Origin: an uncultured Peptococcaceae bacterium
Lineage (GTDB): Bacteria > Bacillota > Peptococcia > Peptococcales > Peptococcaceae
Assembly: GCA_945949655.1 (NCBI GenBank)
Contig: CAMFFG010000060.1
Span: forward strand, 1 to 7,264
Length of the DNA: 7,264 nucleotides
Direction: 5' to 3'
The notes beneath the pieces were generated by a model. The model was not told the DNA's origin. It ran no database searches and was given only the letters and a program-made list of their open reading frames with translations. Positions within the stretch are counted from its first letter, which is position 1. Every line of letters starts with the position of its first letter. Shown here one piece after another: positions 1 to 5,902 of the stretch. The translations under genes were made by a program, and so were the position numbers.

Positions 1-10
1 GAAAAGTCCC

Positions 11-39
11 TTTAAAAAGTTATGCATATTGGATATACT
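11..39 (+). promoter_or_regulatory. Candidate promoter of the AAA ATPase gene
   Basis: A -35-like hexamer TTTAAA (11-16, 4 of 6 consensus bases) is followed by a 17-bp spacer and a good -10 hexamer TATACT (34-39). Transcription would begin near 46, giving a very short leader that starts almost at the ribosome-binding site AAAGGGGG (47-53). The spacing is ideal but the -35 is weak. The window begins only 10 bp upstream, so an additional upstream promoter cannot be excluded. Confidence 0.45.
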
Positions 40-61
40 ATAGTCAAAGGGGGCATTTTTC

Positions 62-1384
62 ATGCTGAAACGTAAAATTGAGCAAAAACTGATCGAGTGG
101 AAACAGACGCCGGCGCACAAACCATTGCTGATAAAAGGATGCAGACAATGCGGAAAAACCTATTCTGTACTAGATTTTGCAAAAAAGAATTATAAACATG
201 TTGTATATCTGAATTTCTTTGAAAATCCAGATTATGTGTCCGTGTTTGCAGGTTCCTTGGAAGTGGATCATATTATTATGCTGTTATCTGCTTTACTGGG
301 GAAAGAGGCTATTTTTGAAGCAGGCGAAACGGTTTTGATTCTGGATGAGATTCAGGAATGTCCGGAAGCGCGAACTGCACTTAAATTTTTTAGAATCGAT
401 GGCCGTTTTGATGTAATTGGCACCGGTTCTCTTTTGGGTGTAAAAGGGTATGGGAAAGAGCCCAGATCGATCCCGGTAGGCTCTGAAACGGTCATAGAGA
501 TGTACCCGCTGGATTTTGAGGAATTCCTGTGGGCAAACGGCATTTCGGAGGATATCATTACACTTCTGGAGCAGCATTTACTGCAGGAAATGCCCGTGCC
601 GGAAGCATTGCACCATCGTATGAAGCAGCTTTTGCTGCAGTATACGGTGGTTGGTGGTATGCCGGATGTGGTGCAGACCTTTATAAACAGCCGGCAGATG
701 GACGAAGTACTCCAAATGCAGAGAGATATTGTCCGCTCCTATGAGGACGATATGGTGAAGTATGCAGAGCGAAACGATAAATCCAGAATCCGGGAGTGTT
801 TTCAGTCTATCCCCAAACAGTTAAGTAAGGAAAATAAAAAATTCCAGTATTCTGTTATAAAAAAAGGCTCCACCGCATCGCAATACGCCGGCAGCCTACA
901 GTGGACTGAAGACGCTGGGATTATATCCCGCTGCTATAATCTATCCATTACAGAACTACCGTTGGATGGAAATGCAGAGGCAACTGTGTTTAAAGTCTAT
1001 ATGCGGGATTGCGGTCTTTTTGTAGGCATGCTGGAGGATGGCACCCAGTACGATATTCTGCAGGGAAATCTGCAAGGCTACAAAGGTGCGATTTTTGAAA
1101 ATCTGGTTGCGGACATATTTGCAAAAATGGGGCGCAAGCTATATTATTTTCATAAAGATTCCGGTCTGGAAGTTGATTTTGTGATTCGATATAAAGGCGA
1201 GTGTACGCTGGTGGAAGTAAAAGCGACCACTGGCAACACAAAAAGCACAAAAATGATTTTGCAGCAGCCGGAACGCTATCATGTAAACAGCGCCATCAAA
1301 TTAGGGGACTATAATATAGGGCGCACGGGACAGATCCTTACACTGCCGTTATATATGGCATTTCTGCTGCGGGAAGTTTCATAG
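62..1384 (+). CDS. AAA-family ATPase with C-terminal DUF4143 domain
   Basis: Cytoplasmic P-loop ATPase of 440 residues, a normal length for the AAA_14/DUF4143 family, which is common and often multi-copy in gut Firmicutes and Bacteroidetes; its cellular role is not established. Seen in the sequence: Walker A GCRQCGKT (residues 26-33), Walker B VLILDE (91-96), and a sensor-like GTGSLLG (120-126) typical of this family. A middle helical region follows. The C-terminal domain has a PD-(D/E)xK-like pattern: FEN (345-347), EVDF (370-373) and VEVKA (384-388). Start ATG 62 has a G-rich ribosome site (AAAGGGGG, 47-53) at 8 nt. The gene stands alone, with no partner in the same direction for about 400 bp. 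Its wobble positions look AT-richer than those of the next genes, so it may be horizontally acquired (inference). Whether the nuclease-like domain cleaves DNA is unknown. Confidence 0.9.
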   Translation: MLKRKIEQKLIEWKQTPAHKPLLIKGCRQCGKTYSVLDFAKKNYKHVVYLNFFENPDYVSVFAGSLEVDHIIMLLSALLGKEAIFEAGETVLILDEIQECPEARTALKFFRIDGRFDVIGTGSLLGVKGYGKEPRSIPVGSETVIEMYPLDFEEFLWANGISEDIITLLEQHLLQEMPVPEALHHRMKQLLLQYTVVGGMPDVVQTFINSRQMDEVLQMQRDIVRSYEDDMVKYAERNDKSRIRECFQSIPKQLSKENKKFQYSVIKKGSTASQYAGSLQWTEDAGIISRCYNLSITELPLDGNAEATVFKVYMRDCGLFVGMLEDGTQYDILQGNLQGYKGAIFENLVADIFAKMGRKLYYFHKDSGLEVDFVIRYKGECTLVEVKATTGNTKSTKMILQQPERYHVNSAIKLGDYNIGRTGQILTLPLYMAFLLREVS

Positions 1385-1485
1385 TCGGAAGGCTTCGGAA
1401 CCCGGCTGTACGTGATGGCGGATGTCGTTGCGATTTGCGGATGAAGGCGGCTTTTAAAACTTTATCATCTTTTGTTGTTATGATG

Positions 1486-1514
1486 CGGTGTGTATCGGGA
1501 AACGCGATACACCG
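1486..1514. repeat. Imperfect inverted repeat
   Basis: CGGTG (1486-1490) plus TATCG (1493-1497) can pair with CGATACACCG (1505-1514), giving a 10-bp stem with a 2-nt bulge. Alternatively GTGTATCG (1490-1497) pairs perfectly with CGATACAC (1505-1512) around a 7-nt loop. TGAT (1481-1484) and ATCA (1522-1525) extend the symmetry. A T-rich run follows only after about 20 nt, so it is a poor intrinsic terminator. It could be a weak terminator of the ATPase gene or a protein-binding palindrome. Confidence 0.45.
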
Positions 1515-1655
1515 GCGCAGGATCATTTGAAAAATTTTTTATTTCTGCACAACCAATGGGCGGTCTGCTGCGTCTAAACGGATAGATGCGGCTGATATTG
1601 GCGAAAGGTATGGGCCTGCCGGATAAAACAGCGGATACTGGCTGTAATTACCGGA

Positions 1656-1683
1656 AAAAAGCAGATAATTCCGATAGCTTTTT
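1656..1683 (+). terminator. Weak AT-rich stem-loop, possible terminator
   Basis: AAAAAGC (1656-1662) pairs with GCTTTTT (1677-1683) around a 14-nt loop, and more T-rich sequence follows. The stem has only two G-C pairs, so termination strength is doubtful. It is the nearest terminator-like structure downstream of the ATPase gene. Confidence 0.25.
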
Positions 1684-1789
1684 GTTTATAAAAGTAGTAT
1701 GATGTATGCAGTGATCTGGATACCTGATCCGAAGTGGACGATTCGAAAAGCCGGAGCAGAAAATGACGGGCAGAGAGGGGCTTTTTATC

Positions 1790-2674
1790 ATGAAAATACA
1801 GAATAAGCAGAAGAGCGCAACACGAAAAAAACATATCAGAAAATCTTCCATTGTGATGCTGTGCAGCGCCGGGGTTCTGATGGCTATGGCGGCAGGCCTG
1901 CTGTTTCACACGGCGGTGAAACCGGCAGAGCGCGTGCAGATCGCTTCGGCCGATGGCACGGCGACCACGGCCAGTGTGCTTGCAGAGACCATGGCGGAAC
2001 CGGAGCCTGTGGAGCAGAAAGAGGAAAACCCCTACGGGATCGATCCTGACAGGCCTATGATCGCGCTGACCTTTGATGATGGCCCATCCAAGCATACCTG
2101 GGCCATTGTGGATACCTTAAAACAGTACAATGCCCGGGCCACGTTTTTTGTGCTGGGCAGTCAGGTGGCCACCCACCAGGCCGCCATTGACTATGTGCTG
2201 GAAAATCACAATGAGATCGGCAGCCACAGCTTTGGGCATAAAAATCTGACCAAGCTGGTTTCCGACGAGGAGGTGCTGGATCAGATCCGGATGGTGGATG
2301 CGGCGCTACAGGAGCAGCATGCCTACACGCCGGCGCTGTTCCGCGTGCCCTACGGTGCCAAGGACGACCGGGTGCAGGAACTCTTAAAAGCCGAAGGCAA
2401 ACCGATCATTGGCTGGTCGGTGGATCCTTACGACTGGAAGGTAAAGGATAAACAGAAGGTCGTGGATCATATTCTGAACTGTGTGCAGGATGGCGACATT
2501 GTACTGATGCACGATATTTACGAGCCTACCGCGGAGGCGGTGGCAGAGCTGGTGCCTGCGCTGCAGCAGCGGGGATATCAGCTGGTGACAGTCAGCGAGC
2601 TGTTTCAGTACCGGCATGTCACGCCGCAGCCCGGCGCGTATTACCGGTCGGTGCCGGTACAGCATTTTGAATAG
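1790..2674 (+). CDS. Membrane-anchored NodB-type polysaccharide/peptidoglycan deacetylase
   Basis: Carbohydrate esterase family 4 enzyme, predicted to remove N-acetyl groups from a cell-wall glycan outside the membrane. Numbered from ATG 1790 (294 residues): a basic N-terminus, one hydrophobic segment (about 21-41) acting as signal anchor, and a low-complexity Ala/Thr/Glu linker (about 50-80). The NodB domain runs from about 88 to 272. All catalytic motifs are intact: TFDDGPS (94-100, base D96 and metal ligand D97), HSFGH (146-150, metal His146 and His150), RVPYG (185-189), DPYDW (212-216) and VLMHD (238-242, His241). ATG 1790 is preferred because AGAGAGGGG (1772-1780) precedes it and it begins with MKI; an in-frame ATG at 1763, with GGAG at 1753-1756, would add 9 residues. 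It is followed directly by a strong terminator. The family includes PgdA and PdaA/PdaB types; the precise substrate cannot be told. Confidence 0.9.
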   Translation: MKIQNKQKSATRKKHIRKSSIVMLCSAGVLMAMAAGLLFHTAVKPAERVQIASADGTATTASVLAETMAEPEPVEQKEENPYGIDPDRPMIALTFDDGPSKHTWAIVDTLKQYNARATFFVLGSQVATHQAAIDYVLENHNEIGSHSFGHKNLTKLVSDEEVLDQIRMVDAALQEQHAYTPALFRVPYGAKDDRVQELLKAEGKPIIGWSVDPYDWKVKDKQKVVDHILNCVQDGDIVLMHDIYEPTAEAVAELVPALQQRGYQLVTVSELFQYRHVTPQPGAYYRSVPVQHFE

Positions 2675-2683
2675 GCGATCAGG

Positions 2684-2715
2684 ACAGTCTGTTTCGGTGG
2701 AAGCAGGCTGTTTTT
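2684..2715 (+). terminator. Intrinsic terminator after the deacetylase gene
   Basis: A continuous 12-bp stem, ACAGTCTGTTTC (2684-2695) with GAAGCAGGCTGT (2700-2711) including two G-T pairs, closes a GGTG tetraloop and runs into five T (2711-2715). It starts 10 nt after the stop codon. Confidence 0.9.
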
Positions 2716-2820
2716 GCTGTGCGCCGGCAGGATACCATTCCGGCAGAGACAGAACGACAGGATAAAACGCGGCAAATACAGAAATAAACAGATAGTACGG
2801 CAGGAAAGGAGCGGTATGTT

Positions 2821-3588
2821 ATGCAGCAGGAGATTGTGATCCTGAATATGTCGGATATTTACCGGCAGGAGGATTTTTACCGGCACCGGCGGTTTCACTG
2901 GATCGACTGCACCGATCTGGCCGGGGTAAACTGCTATTGCGCGCCGGAGGCGGCCGACGAGTTAAGGCGGCGGATCGCGCCTTTTGGCCCGGAAGGCATT
3001 CATTTTATGGATTCGGGCAATTATCACTATATCAGTGAATTCTGGCTGGAAAAGATACAGACACCCTTTCATCTGGTGGTGTTTGATTATCACAGCGACA
3101 TGCAGCCACCGCTGTTTCCCGGGCTGTTATCCTGCGGTTCGTGGGTGAAGCGGGCGCTGGATACCAATGGCTATCTGCAGAAGGTGTGGATCGTTGGGCC
3201 CGATGCGCAGGCGTTTTCTGTGATAGAGGCGTCCTACCGCAGTCGGCTGGTCTGTGTCAGTCTGCAGCAGTTGCAGCATATCGACACCACCCGGACGATA
3301 CAGCGGTTACAGCAGGATACGCTGCCGGTGTATATCTCGCTGGATAAGGATGTGCTGAACCGTCATTTTGCCCGCACCAGCTGGAGCCAGGGCGGATTAT
3401 CGCTGCCTGCGCTGGAGCAGCTGATGGGGCCCGTTCTGCAGAGCCGACGGCTGATTGGGGTGGATATCTGCGGCGAATGTGCCCAGGGTCTGCAGATGCT
3501 GTATCAGAACGAGGAGGAGGCCATCAACAACGAGACCAACCGCCAGCTGCTGGATTTTCTGCTGACGCAGGTGAAGGCAGCACAGTAG
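2821..3588 (+). CDS. Arginase/agmatinase-family (ureohydrolase) protein
   Basis: Predicted cytoplasmic dinuclear-metal hydrolase of the ureohydrolase fold; family members cleave guanidinium groups (arginine, agmatine, formiminoglutamate). At 255 residues it is shorter than the usual 290-320. Visible motifs: FDYHSD (88-93), matching the family's DxHxD metal motif (D89, H91, D93), and SLDKD (173-177), matching SxDxD (D175, D177). GGLS (191-194) matches the family's GGLT-type motif. The first metal motif, normally GGDHS, seems to be SGNYHY (65-70) with H69 as ligand, so that region is divergent. No signal peptide. ATG 2821 follows AAAGGAG (2805-2811) at 9 nt. It lies between two terminators, so it is a single-gene unit; I see no clear promoter. 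The substrate is uncertain and may not be arginine or agmatine. Confidence 0.85.
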   Translation: MQQEIVILNMSDIYRQEDFYRHRRFHWIDCTDLAGVNCYCAPEAADELRRRIAPFGPEGIHFMDSGNYHYISEFWLEKIQTPFHLVVFDYHSDMQPPLFPGLLSCGSWVKRALDTNGYLQKVWIVGPDAQAFSVIEASYRSRLVCVSLQQLQHIDTTRTIQRLQQDTLPVYISLDKDVLNRHFARTSWSQGGLSLPALEQLMGPVLQSRRLIGVDICGECAQGLQMLYQNEEEAINNETNRQLLDFLLTQVKAAQ

Positions 3589-3663
3589 CGGGCAGCAAAG
3601 GGCAGATGGGCAGAAAAGAAAACAGACAGAACAGCAGAAAGAGACAGCGTGTTCTCAAAACAG

Positions 3664-3719
3664 AACAGCCTTTTTCCGGCGGCATCCTTTGGCGGATACA
3701 CTGGAAAAAGGCTGTTTTT
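3664..3719 (+). terminator. Long-stem intrinsic terminator between converging genes
   Basis: A perfect 14-bp stem pairs AACAGCCTTTTTCC (3664-3677) with GGAAAAAGGCTGTT (3703-3716), with a 25-nt apical region and T tract 3715-3719. It follows the arginase-family gene. On the minus strand the same stem runs into CTGTTTTG, so it probably also stops trpS transcripts, although that T tract is weaker. Confidence 0.9.
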
Positions 3720-3758
3720 GCATTGGCCTGCCTTGCTGCTGTAGGCTGCCCGGCAGGG

Positions 3759-4754
3759 TTATACGGTCAGGAACATGGCGTCTTTTACTTTGCGCACGGT
3801 CTCGTTGCCGATCTCACAGGCTTTGGCGGTGCCGGTGGCGATGATATCTTTTACTTCGTCGCGGTGGGCTTCGTAGTAGGCCCGTCTCTGACGGAACGGA
3901 TCCAGCAGGCTGTTCAGGCTTTCCGCCAGCATTTTTTTGCAGGCTACGCAACCGATGGCGCCTTTGCGGCACATGTCGCAGATGTTTTCGTATTCACCGG
4001 GGGTGAAGGTCTGGTGGTATTTGTTTACCACGCATACTTCCGGATGGCCCGGGTCGCTGGCTTTGATGCGGGACGGGTCGGTCACGGCGGGTTTTACTTT
4101 GCGGGTGACTTCTTCGGCCGGGTCAGACAGATAGATGGCGTTGCCTAGGCTTTTGCCCATTTTGGCGTTGCCGTCCAGCCCCATCAGGCGGGAACAGCTG
4201 CTCAGCATGTGCTGCGGTTCTTTTAATACCGGCGCATACATTTCGTTAAAGCGGCGCACCAGCTTGCGGGTCAGCTCCATGTGAGGCAGCTGGTCTTCGC
4301 CTACTGGCACCAGATCGGCGTTGCAGAAGGTGATATCGGCCGACTGGCTGACCGGATAGCCTAAAAAGCCGTAGGTCAGGTCATCATAGCCGTACTGGGC
4401 CGCTTCGGTTTTGATGGTCGGTTTGTGGCGCAGGGTGTTCACGCTGACCAGCAGCGAATAGTACTGGGTCAGTTCGGCGATAGCCGGCACATGGGACTGC
4501 TGCACCATGGTGATCTTGTTGGGGTCCAGGCCAACGGAGAGGTTGTCGATGGCTACCTCGTAAATGCTGTCGTGGATCAGCTGTGGCCGTTCAAAGTGGG
4601 TGGTCAGGGCCTGGATGTCGGCGATCAGAATAAAGCTTTCATATTCATCCTGCAGCTTGACACGGTTCTGCAGACTGCCCACATAATGACCGATATGCAG
4701 TTTGCCGGTAGGGCGGTCCCCAGTTAAAATACGTTTTTTTGTCTGTTCCATCAT
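3759..4754 (-). CDS. trpS: Tryptophanyl-tRNA synthetase, probable Fe-S type
   Basis: Class I aminoacyl-tRNA synthetase charging tRNA-Trp; cytoplasmic; 331 residues, normal for the family. The Rossmann fold carries GDRPTG (12-17) and an exact HIGH (20-23). The second signature is KMGKS (198-202) in place of KMSKS, within GLDGNAKMGKSLGNA. Near the C-terminal anticodon-binding helices, C241, C262, C269 and C272 form C-x20-C-x6-C-x2-C, very close to the C-x22-C-x6-C-x2-C that binds a 4Fe-4S cluster in Thermotoga maritima TrpRS; an extra C259 is present. The start at 4754 has AAGGAG (4768-4763) at 8 nt; a second ATG follows immediately. It is monocistronic, convergent with the arginase-family gene and divergent from the 4916 gene. 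The roughly 80-nt leader lacks T-box sequences, so tRNA-dependent attenuation is unlikely. Confidence 0.97.
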   Translation of the reverse strand: MMEQTKKRILTGDRPTGKLHIGHYVGSLQNRVKLQDEYESFILIADIQALTTHFERPQLIHDSIYEVAIDNLSVGLDPNKITMVQQSHVPAIAELTQYYSLLVSVNTLRHKPTIKTEAAQYGYDDLTYGFLGYPVSQSADITFCNADLVPVGEDQLPHMELTRKLVRRFNEMYAPVLKEPQHMLSSCSRLMGLDGNAKMGKSLGNAIYLSDPAEEVTRKVKPAVTDPSRIKASDPGHPEVCVVNKYHQTFTPGEYENICDMCRKGAIGCVACKKMLAESLNSLLDPFRQRRAYYEAHRDEVKDIIATGTAKACEIGNETVRKVKDAMFLTV

Positions 4755-4839
4755 TGTCAGAACTCCTTATATCGAAATTTTTTTATTTCTCACGGTATAT
4801 CTATGCCATCAGGCAAAGAAAATCATAGCTTATCTAAAA

Positions 4840-4868
4840 ATTATAAAATGAAATAATATCTTTGTCAA
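4840..4868 (-). promoter_or_regulatory. Perfect consensus promoter of trpS
   Basis: On the minus strand TTGACA (4868-4863), a 17-bp AT-rich spacer and TATAAT (4845-4840) match the sigma-A consensus at every position. The start would be near 4833, giving a leader of about 80 nt to the trpS ATG. Confidence 0.92.
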
Positions 4869-4874
4869 TAAATG

Positions 4875-4883
4875 TGCTATAAT
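4875..4883 (+). promoter_or_regulatory. Extended -10 promoter of the 4916 gene
   Basis: TGCTATAAT (4875-4883) is an extended -10 element with a perfect hexamer (4878-4883). No good -35 lies 16-18 bp upstream (around 4855-4861). Transcription would begin near 4890, 26 nt before the start codon. Its -35 zone overlaps the trpS promoter. Confidence 0.75.
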
Positions 4884-4915
4884 AAGCTATAACACAACTG
4901 CTGGAAGGTGATCCT

Positions 4916-5599
4916 ATGCATCCGAAATATCATAACAGTTATTATTGGGAAAATCTCATCCGCAGCCGCAAGCTGGCGGAAACTTTTAATCAGGAGCAGA
5001 TTACAGATACCTCTGTGTTTTTTCACGGTATCATTTACAACAGCTTTGGCCGCCGCAAACTGATCGAGGACGTGATCCATTTTGCCTCGCTGGATGCGCT
5101 GACCGGGTATCTGCACTATGTGTTTCTGCCCACCGCCTTCATGTCCTTTACCAATCAGGAGAAGGGCATCATTGTGCCTTTGGGGCTGTCCCTGCCGGAG
5201 CTGATCGAATATGTGGGCGGCAACGATTTTGTGCGGTATCACAATTATTTAAAGCCCATGTACGAGCTGCTGGAGCTGAGCGAGCAGGCGGGCAAGGCCA
5301 CCGGGGAGGAACGGGAGGCACTGCTGCGCCGCATGGAGAGCCTGTTTAATTTTTCATTCCAGCTGGATCGGGATGCCTATGCCATGATGCATGTTTATCA
5401 TTCCACCCGGGAGCTGGGCCAGTATTTCTCCAGTCTGTATCAGATCGAGGGCACAAAACAGCTGGGTGCCGAGCTGTTTTATCACAAAACCGGTCTGCGC
5501 AAGGCCCAGTGGGAGGAACTGTACGAAACTGCGGCAGAAAATATTTTTAGCAGCCGGCGGTTTATGAACTGTATTACCCAGCTACTGCACACCATGTAG
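4916..5599 (+). CDS. Conserved-looking hypothetical protein, 227 aa
   Basis: I do not recognise this protein. It is clearly a real gene: extended -10 promoter, ribosome site AAGGTG (4905-4910) at 5 nt, and CTG/GCC-rich codon use like its neighbours. No signal peptide or clear membrane segment is visible, so it is probably cytoplasmic. It is rich in aromatic residues (Tyr, Phe, His), with an early HxSYYWENLIRSRKL stretch (6-20). A charged, helix-prone segment around 115-146 (ELLELSEQ, then EEREALLRRMESL) could form a short coiled coil. No nucleotide-binding or classic metal motif is evident; the scattered His are not arranged in a pattern I know. It is divergent from trpS and upstream of tRNA-Leu, which hints at nothing specific. 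No strong terminator follows: a CCGG-based hairpin (5613-5635) lacks a T tract. Confidence 0.85.
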   Translation: MHPKYHNSYYWENLIRSRKLAETFNQEQITDTSVFFHGIIYNSFGRRKLIEDVIHFASLDALTGYLHYVFLPTAFMSFTNQEKGIIVPLGLSLPELIEYVGGNDFVRYHNYLKPMYELLELSEQAGKATGEEREALLRRMESLFNFSFQLDRDAYAMMHVYHSTRELGQYFSSLYQIEGTKQLGAELFYHKTGLRKAQWEELYETAAENIFSSRRFMNCITQLLHTM

Positions 5600-5663
5600 G
5601 CGGCTCAGACAGCTGTCCGGCTGGGGATCCGGCAGAAAAATTTAAAAAAGATGAAAAAAAGGG

Positions 5664-5692
5664 TTGACGACAATGCAAAAACATGTTATTAT
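5664..5692 (+). promoter_or_regulatory. Promoter of tRNA-Leu
   Basis: TTGACG (5664-5669), a 17-bp spacer and TATTAT (5687-5692), with TG at 5684-5685 adding an extended -10. An A-rich tract (5636-5660) directly upstream resembles an UP element. Start expected near 5699, about 14 nt before the tRNA. Confidence 0.9.
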
Positions 5693-5705
5693 AACAAAGT
5701 CGTCA
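5665..5705. repeat. Inverted repeat spanning the tRNA promoter
   Basis: TGACGAC (5665-5671) and GTCGTCA (5699-5705) are perfect 7-bp inverted copies, 27 bp apart. One overlaps the -35 and the other the expected start site. It could be an operator or a chance symmetry. Confidence 0.4.
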
Positions 5706-5712
5706 GCGACAA

Positions 5713-5796
5713 GCGGGCGTGGCGGAATTGGCAGACGCGCTAGATTCAGGTTCTAGTGGGAGCAATCTCGTGGAGGTTCAAGTCCTCTCGCCCGCA
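5713..5796 (+). tRNA. tRNA-Leu, anticodon CAG
   Basis: A class II tRNA of 84 nt. Acceptor arms are GCGGGCG (5713-5719) and CGCCCGC (5789-5795), with discriminator A5796. The anticodon stem CTAGA/TCTAG (5740-5744, 5752-5756) holds loop TTCAGGT with anticodon CAG (5747-5749). A long variable arm follows, then T arm GGAGG-TTCAAGT-CCTCT. CCA is not encoded; T-rich sequence follows. It decodes CTG, the leucine codon favoured in the neighbouring GC-rich genes. It stands alone with its own promoter and terminator. Confidence 0.97.
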
Positions 5797-5817
5797 TTTT
5801 TATTTTATACGGACAGG

Positions 5818-5850
5818 TGCCATCGGTTAGGATCGGTGGCATTATTTTTT
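5818..5850 (+). terminator. Intrinsic terminator of tRNA-Leu
   Basis: TGCCATCG (5818-5825) pairs with CGGTGGCA (5834-5841), including one G-T pair, around an 8-nt loop. It is followed by TTATTTTTT (5842-5850). An outer 7-bp pairing, CGGACAG (5810-5816) with CTGTCCG (5868-5874), encloses it and is followed by a second T-rich run. Confidence 0.88.
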
Positions 5851-5880
5851 GTCAGCGATCAGTTGGACTGTCCGATTTTT

Positions 5881-5902
5881 CTTTTGCTAAACTTTTGCTA
5901 AA
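5881..5902. repeat. Tandem 11-bp direct repeat
   Basis: CTTTTGCTAAA occurs twice head to tail (5881-5891 and 5892-5902) in the AT-rich stretch between the tRNA terminator and the leader-RNA promoter. The stretch also holds palindrome TGCTAGCA (5928-5935) and hairpin TTTTCT-CAAA-AGAAAA (5938-5953). No gene is present here. Confidence 0.6.

Larger units (their letters stand above)
1385..1789 (+). other. Gene-poor intergenic stretch with imperfect hairpins
   Basis: About 400 bp with no convincing coding region on either strand. Open frames here are short, lack ribosome sites and resemble nothing I know. It holds an imperfect inverted repeat (1486-1514), an AT-rich stem-loop (1656-1683) and a stem that overlaps the start region of the next gene (1746-1785). 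No classic terminator follows the ATPase gene directly. A TATGAT box (1698-1703) could serve as -10 for the deacetylase gene, but no matching -35 is evident. Confidence 0.5.

Noticed and set aside
1763..1789. Alternative upstream start of the deacetylase
   Set aside because: It has a GGAG at 6 nt and remains possible, but ATG 1790 has a longer ribosome site and gives a more typical basic signal-anchor start.
1574..2095. 173-residue minus-strand frame
   Set aside because: Antisense to the deacetylase start with Arg/His-rich composition and no ribosome site; a shadow of the real gene.
3477..4148. 223-residue plus-strand frame overlapping the arginase gene end and trpS
   Set aside because: It is antisense to trpS, crosses a strong terminator and has repetitive Gly/Ala/Phe composition typical of a shadow frame.
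5613..5635. Terminator after the 4916 gene
   Set aside because: The CCGG-based hairpin is followed by an A-rich tract, not T, so it is not an intrinsic terminator on this strand.
5719..5901. Open reading frame beginning MAELADALDSG
   Set aside because: This is the well-known spurious translation of a tRNA-Leu gene; it lies over the tRNA and its terminator.
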